NCBI GenBank assembly: GCA_030374765.1
Contig: JARGXX010000013.1
Span: 620,001-684,000 of the forward strand
Source: Agarophyton chilense
Lineage: Eukaryota > Rhodophyta > Florideophyceae > Gracilariales > Gracilariaceae
Direction of reading: 5' to 3'
DNA length: 64,000 bases
Shown: positions 60,230 through 64,000 of the stretch, piece after piece
Position numbering within the stretch: the stretch's first letter is position 1
How the letters are laid out: each line of letters starts with the position of its first letter
Notes under the pieces: generated by a model
What the model saw: the letters and a program-made list of their open reading frames with translations, nothing else
Told to the model about the DNA's origin: nothing
The model's database searches: none
Position numbers and translations under genes: made by a program

Positions 60230-62330
60230 AACCGAAGAGCGGCCGCAATCTGTCCAAACCTCGCATCCAACAATGCCCTTTTCCTCAGCATTAAAACGTT
60301 GTTCTCGTCCCCCTCCACAGAATCCACAATCCCCACCTTCGTCGTAATGTACCGCCCAACTCCCTCCATTCTATCTCCAGCATCTCTGTCCTCACCAGCG
60401 TTGATTATAGGGTCCCATTTCTTTCTATTCCCTTCAATCGTCAAGTCCGGCTGGTTCAAGAAATCCGTCTGGAAGAACTCTAGCAAAGCCCCAGTCACAT
60501 CCCTATCGAAGTTTACACCCCTCTTCTTCGCCTCATCCGCCATCCCCTCGTCCGTGGCAAACTCTTCCAGCACACAAAATCCTTTCTCCATCAGCTCACT
60601 TCTCTTAGTCGCGAAGTACTCGCGGGCCAAGTCATCCCTCTCCATTGCTGCCATCCATATCGCCTGCTCTTCATTCACAGGGTGGTCCTTCGTTGGTAGA
60701 ATCACCCCAAGAACCGGTTCTTTCGTGGAACACAGTTCCTTGTGCCTGTTATGAGCAGCACGCCAATAAACCGCATGGTGCACACTTTTCAAGTCTTCTA
60801 CCCTCAAGCACTGCGCCCTGTGCTTGTTCCGTAGGTAAATCATCTGCATCCAGAGGTGCTGATGCTTCACTCCATTTTCACCTGCCGGCCACTCGCTCGG
60901 AAGTGCATTCACCAAGTACACCCACGACATACCCGACCCCCCCGCATACGGTCCCGCCCCCTTCAGCCCCTTCGGAACACCCTCCGGAAAATTGTCTTCG
61001 AAGCCACGCATTTGCACACCTTCCTCCTCTTCGTCCCCTACAAATGCACCCTGCCCCCCGTCATCATCCAGTTCATCCTCACTCGATGAGAAAACATTGA
61101 GTACATGTTCCTTCAAGAAGCGCTTCAGCTCTTTCCTGCTCATATTCTTGAACACATCCACCACGTCAGCCGGTATTTGAGCCGCAGATGTGCCCACCGT
61201 CTTTCTTCTCTTCCTCTTCCGCTTTAAAGGCTGTTCATACTCGCGTTCATCATCACTAATGACCACAGCTTTTCTCTTCCCCTTTCTCTGTCTAGGTTCC
61301 ATCACCCTCTCACCCGCAGCATCCAGCCCGCGCTCAGTACCTTTTCTAGTTCGTGTGATGCGTCTGGGAACCACGGTTTCCTGGTGGGGTACAGACTCCC
61401 CAGCACTAGACGAAGGAACATTCACAGAAGGTGGCACCTCCACCACATCCTTCTCCGCACTTGGGGACGCCAGACTCACTTTAAGACCGCCTTCAATCCG
61501 CCTTTGTGCGATTTTCATCCTCTTCGACACCAACCCCGGCCACAACCGCTTCGGACCACTGAGCTCCATCTTCGCCGTTTGCATGCAAAGGTACTCCCTT
61601 AAAGACACATCGTTCTTTCCCATCACAATTGTGCTGTCTAGAACCTTCCCCGCCGTCAGACCCTTCTCCTTTCCCGCCCTTTCGCATAGTTGGAACATTC
61701 CTATGGCGCATTGGAAGAACTGCTTTCGCGTCTCCTGGAAACGTCCCATATTTCCCGTAGAACCCATCCCCACCCTCACATGTAGCTGCAAACAACGGAT
61801 TGCGAAACGGAATATTTCGTCTTCGAGTCCTAACAACAAGTCACTCGACACATGCGCAAGCGTTAGCACTGGACCCTCCTTGCATACGTTCTCAAAGAAC
61901 TCCAGGAGACCTTCGCTCCTGACGAATTTCAACCCAAGAGTCGCATAGCGATTCAAGTGGCGCAAGCTGTAGATTCCTATAGCTTCGCTCGTCTTCAGCG
62001 CCCCAGCTATCCGTGTCGGAGTAAGGTCAGCCAACTTGGTTCTCTTATCGTCAATCAAGTTGCAAATGAAGGACACTGTCGAATGAACCTTGTCGGCGAC
62101 ACTCATCTTCAACACATTTGAACTCATTTCATTGAGTACATTACCAAGACCGAGCACTTCGTTCAGCGATAAAGGCTTCCGGTCCTTTCGTCTCCAAAGA
62201 ACGACATCAAGAGACCGCACAATTTCCAACCACTTTCTCCCTTCAGAGGGATCATTCTTCAGATCTCGCAGAACCAAGACGCGGTGATGACCGTCAATGA
62301 GTATATGACAGGCACCACTACCCTCCCATT
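60118..62330 (-). CDS. Central block of a giant protein, with a ParB/sulfiredoxin-like DGHHR motif at its start
   Basis: ORF 62277-60118 (719 codons, first codon TTG) is open further upstream in the same frame to ~62330, where it reads CHILIDGHHRVLVLRDL (DGHHR at 62295-62281). That is the nucleotide-binding motif of ParB-N/sulfiredoxin-like domains. After an all-helical region come a nuclear-signal-like basic stretch (RQRKGKRKAVV, KRKRKRRKTVG), acidic linkers, and a region with conserved-looking Trp/His (KHQHLWMQMIYL, VYWRAAHNRHKEL). The end (WDPIINAGEDRDAGDRMEG... RKRALLDARFGQIAAALRL) is the usual front half of the oxygenase domain completed in the next frame. It overlaps the next block by ~110 nt through a frameshift near 60220. 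Confidence 0.55.
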
Positions 62331-63257
62331 GTGAACAATTTCACTGAAATCTAATTCCATGCCCCCGACGATGGCAACAGCAATCGACCCTGCCGACGCA
62401 ACCCAGCCAAACGTTTTGCACTTTGCCATCGCCGCCGCCTTGTGTTCCGCATTCAAACTTCTGACAGTCTTCTCGGGGATTTGTATGTCATCTATGTCCA
62501 CTATCAAGCGGCACTGGTCATAGTCTGAAACAGAGATCTTCTTTTCCACGAGAGTCCTATCCCCTTCCTGCGAAGGAACGGCATCGCCATCATCGAACAA
62601 CTCCAACTCGGGACCGGTGTGCGAATCCCTGCGTACATTCACCGCTGACCCCACCTCCACAACATCTTCATCAGAATCATCCACTATCGTCACCCTCTTT
62701 TTCGGCTTGACGGGTTGCTTCATGGCCGGCGGCACTGTTGTTGGCTGTGCCCTCTTCCCCCTCAAAGGCGTAGCAGACTCCTTCGAGGGGGTCGCGCTTT
62801 TGGGAGTCTCCGGCCGAGGAGGCCCTGGAGTCAGCACAGAGGAGACGCGTGTCATCATCGAGGTATCCCATGCGTATATACCTGCCGACACCATATCCTT
62901 CAGCAACTCCGGCGGCTCCTCTGCTCCCTTGAAGGAGTACGGATACTTGGAGTTGATCCCCTCCTTAATTTCAGTCCTCCAGATGGCCACCGAGTCCTCT
63001 CCCGGCTTCGCAGACTCGCGCAACGAATGGCCATGCATCGCTCTGCAAAGCGCCTTCCCGGCCGCTCCACTGCCCCCAACACCTCTCAACTCCGCAGTGC
63101 CAACCATAGTACCCTTCTTCATCCCTGTCCCATCCGCCAGGAACAACGCCACCCTATCCCCATCAGCCAGATTGTTTCCCGATGTAGCTTTTCGCGGAGT
63201 GGCGCGTGGAGTACCCCGCGGAGTACCCCTCGCTTCCGCTTTGCCTCGAGTCATCAT
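62259..63257 (-). CDS. N-terminal block of a giant protein: first part of a ParB-like domain
   Basis: 332 codons from the ATG at 63257 (MMTRGKAEARGTPRGTPRAT). The basic Thr/Pro/Arg repeats at the start resemble chromatin-binding tails. Middle: a Ser/Pro linker and an acidic patch (DDSDEDVVEVGS). Residues ~245-310 (SVSDYDQCRLIVDIDDIQIP, then LNAEHKAAAMAKCKTFGW) have the layout of a ParB-N domain: a strand, a target-residue strand with IP, and a helix. The DGHHR motif that should follow is in the next frame, reached by a one-base shift near 62320-62330. That continuity is the main evidence for one protein. A short intron could also explain the shift, but no clean donor/acceptor pair was found. 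Confidence 0.55.
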   Translation of the reverse strand: MMTRGKAEARGTPRGTPRATPRKATSGNNLADGDRVALFLADGTGMKKGTMVGTAELRGVGGSGAAGKALCRAMHGHSLRESAKPGEDSVAIWRTEIKEGINSKYPYSFKGAEEPPELLKDMVSAGIYAWDTSMMTRVSSVLTPGPPRPETPKSATPSKESATPLRGKRAQPTTVPPAMKQPVKPKKRVTIVDDSDEDVVEVGSAVNVRRDSHTGPELELFDDGDAVPSQEGDRTLVEKKISVSDYDQCRLIVDIDDIQIPEKTVRSLNAEHKAAAMAKCKTFGWVASAGSIAVAIVGGMELDFSEIVHNGRVVVPVIYSLTVITASWFCEI

Positions 63258-63551
63258 TTGAATCGGATCGTAGTCGGTCGAGGTTGCAAATGGTCGCAGA
63301 GCGCTTTGAGCCTTTTATGGTATACAGACTAAGACGTATTAGATCGAGCTTTTTTGGTGGCGACTATCCGGAACATTCCCGAGAGCAGTTCGTTGCAATC
63401 AGCCTGAATTACGTCCGCTTAGTTTCAACCTGAGCTACGTCCGCATTAGTTTCAAACTCAAGAAACTCCTTGTCTCTTTCCATCACAAACACGCCTATTG
63501 GCTTGGTAGGCGATACAAGAAAATAAAAATAAAAAATTAAAAATATCCTCA
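63258..63551. other. Upstream flank of the giant gene
   Basis: No gene is seen. It holds a near-duplicate phrase (CTGAATTACGTCCGCTTAGTTTCAA / CTGAGCTACGTCCGCATTAGTTTCAA at 63404-63454) and an A/T-rich stretch before the hairpins. Confidence 0.4.
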
Positions 63552-63620
63552 CGGCCGACAGAGGTGCGCTCCGACTTCATCGGGGGTCCCGATGAAGTCC
63601 CCGCGCACCTCTGTCGGCCG
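63552..63620. repeat. 69-bp hairpin, unit 1
   Basis: Arms 63552-63584 and 63588-63620 (33 nt each) are reverse complements at 30 of 33 positions around a 3-nt loop (GGT). The mismatches are clustered (TCCG opposite CCCC). Ends are CGGCCGACAGAGGTGCGC. Confidence 0.95.
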
Positions 63621-63679
63621 ACATAATACATATAATTTTGTAATTTTTGGAACGCTCAGGTGTACACGGTGCACTCTGT

Positions 63680-63748
63680 CGGCCGACAGAGGAGCGCGGG
63701 GACTTCATCGGGACCCCCGATGAAGTCGGAGCGCACCTCTGACGGCCG
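63680..63748. repeat. 69-bp hairpin, unit 2 (inverted copy of unit 1)
   Basis: Arms 63680-63712 and 63716-63748 around loop ACC. The whole unit is nearly the reverse complement of unit 1, and 59 nt of AT-rich spacer separate the two. Confidence 0.95.
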
Positions 63749-63924
63749 ACAGAATGCAACCAGGATAGCTGCGAAGTCGTTCCGCAACAACCGTTCTTCC
63801 GTGCGCGCTCCTCAACCGTACTCACAATCTTTCCGTACCCACCCGCACCCACCCGCACCCGCTGCTCTCTTTCACTCAGGCTCTCGTGACGACCGCCCGT
63901 GAGGTTGTTTGAACATGTACATAA

Positions 63925-64000
63925 ATGGCTCCAGAACCCACGAGAACTTCTTCATCGCCTGCGGCAGACACCTTCGAAATGGGTAAACTGTTTGGTACGG
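63925..64000 (+). CDS. Possible start of a gene running off the right edge
   Basis: An ATG at 63925 opens a frame (MAPEPTRTSSSPAADTFEMG...) that stays open to the window end, 25 codons. Ser/Thr/Pro-rich start; too short to identify. Confidence 0.25.
   Translation, partial: MAPEPTRTSSSPAADTFEMGKLFGT

Noticed and set aside
61190-61948. 252-codon plus ORF and other plus ORFs in 60-63 kb
   Set aside because: Shadows of the giant minus-strand coding block, with Ser/Pro/Cys-biased composition.

Overview
This is nuclear DNA of an intron-poor photosynthetic eukaryote, most likely a red alga. Supporting observations: a plastid-type ferredoxin-dependent heme oxygenase with a transit-like leader (the enzyme that starts bilin synthesis), a eukaryotic gene set (MCTS1, SETD9-like, SNIP1/NIPP1-type FHA, bHLH, bZIP, RING-H2), few and short GT-AG introns (51-153 nt), abundant microsatellites, and a sharp switch from a GC-rich gene island to AT-richer transposon debris. 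A florideophyte such as Chondrus would fit; this is inference, since no rRNA or organellar marker is present. No tRNA, rRNA or CRISPR array was found.

Gene island, 1-25 kb. In order: a truncated nucleotide-sugar transporter (-), a three-exon actin-related protein (-), RING-H2 (-) divergent from heme oxygenase (+), FHA protein (-), SETD9-like SET protein (+), MCTS1 (-) divergent from a bHLH factor (+), a bZIP factor (-), NADP-malic enzyme (+) and a small spliced membrane-protein gene (+). These are ordinary cellular genes. The long spacer between the bHLH and bZIP genes carries a 16-bp tandem array of CACGTG boxes. Several leaders end in C-rich homopolymer runs just upstream of the ATG.

Transposon zone, 26-55 kb. 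A RepHel (Helitron) reading frame on the minus strand, broken by two frameshifts, is bracketed by two direct copies of a ~107-bp repeat and preceded by a ~497-bp repeat pair. Next is a decayed Copia LTR retrotransposon (LTR remnants at 33.8 and 41.1 kb; gag knuckle, integrase, YVDD reverse transcriptase, RNase H) with a ~580-bp repeat inserted in its gag. A second, inverted copy of that repeat lies at 48.2 kb. A decayed hAT/DUF659 transposase (41.9-43.4 kb), unrecognised minus-strand reading frames (43.7-48 kb) and a decayed gag-like retroelement (52-54 kb) follow.

Right-hand accessory block, 56-64 kb. A proline/coiled-coil minus ORF, a Rossmann-fold dehydrogenase-like ORF (+), a multi-pass membrane ORF (+), and a 3.7-kb minus-strand coding block in three consecutive frames. 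That block appears to encode one very large protein with a ParB/sulfiredoxin-like DGHHR motif near its N-terminal third and a C-terminal HxD...H 2-oxoglutarate/Fe(II) oxygenase-like domain. Beside it are two nearly perfect 69-bp hairpins in inverted orientation. This block is the best candidate for an undescribed system.
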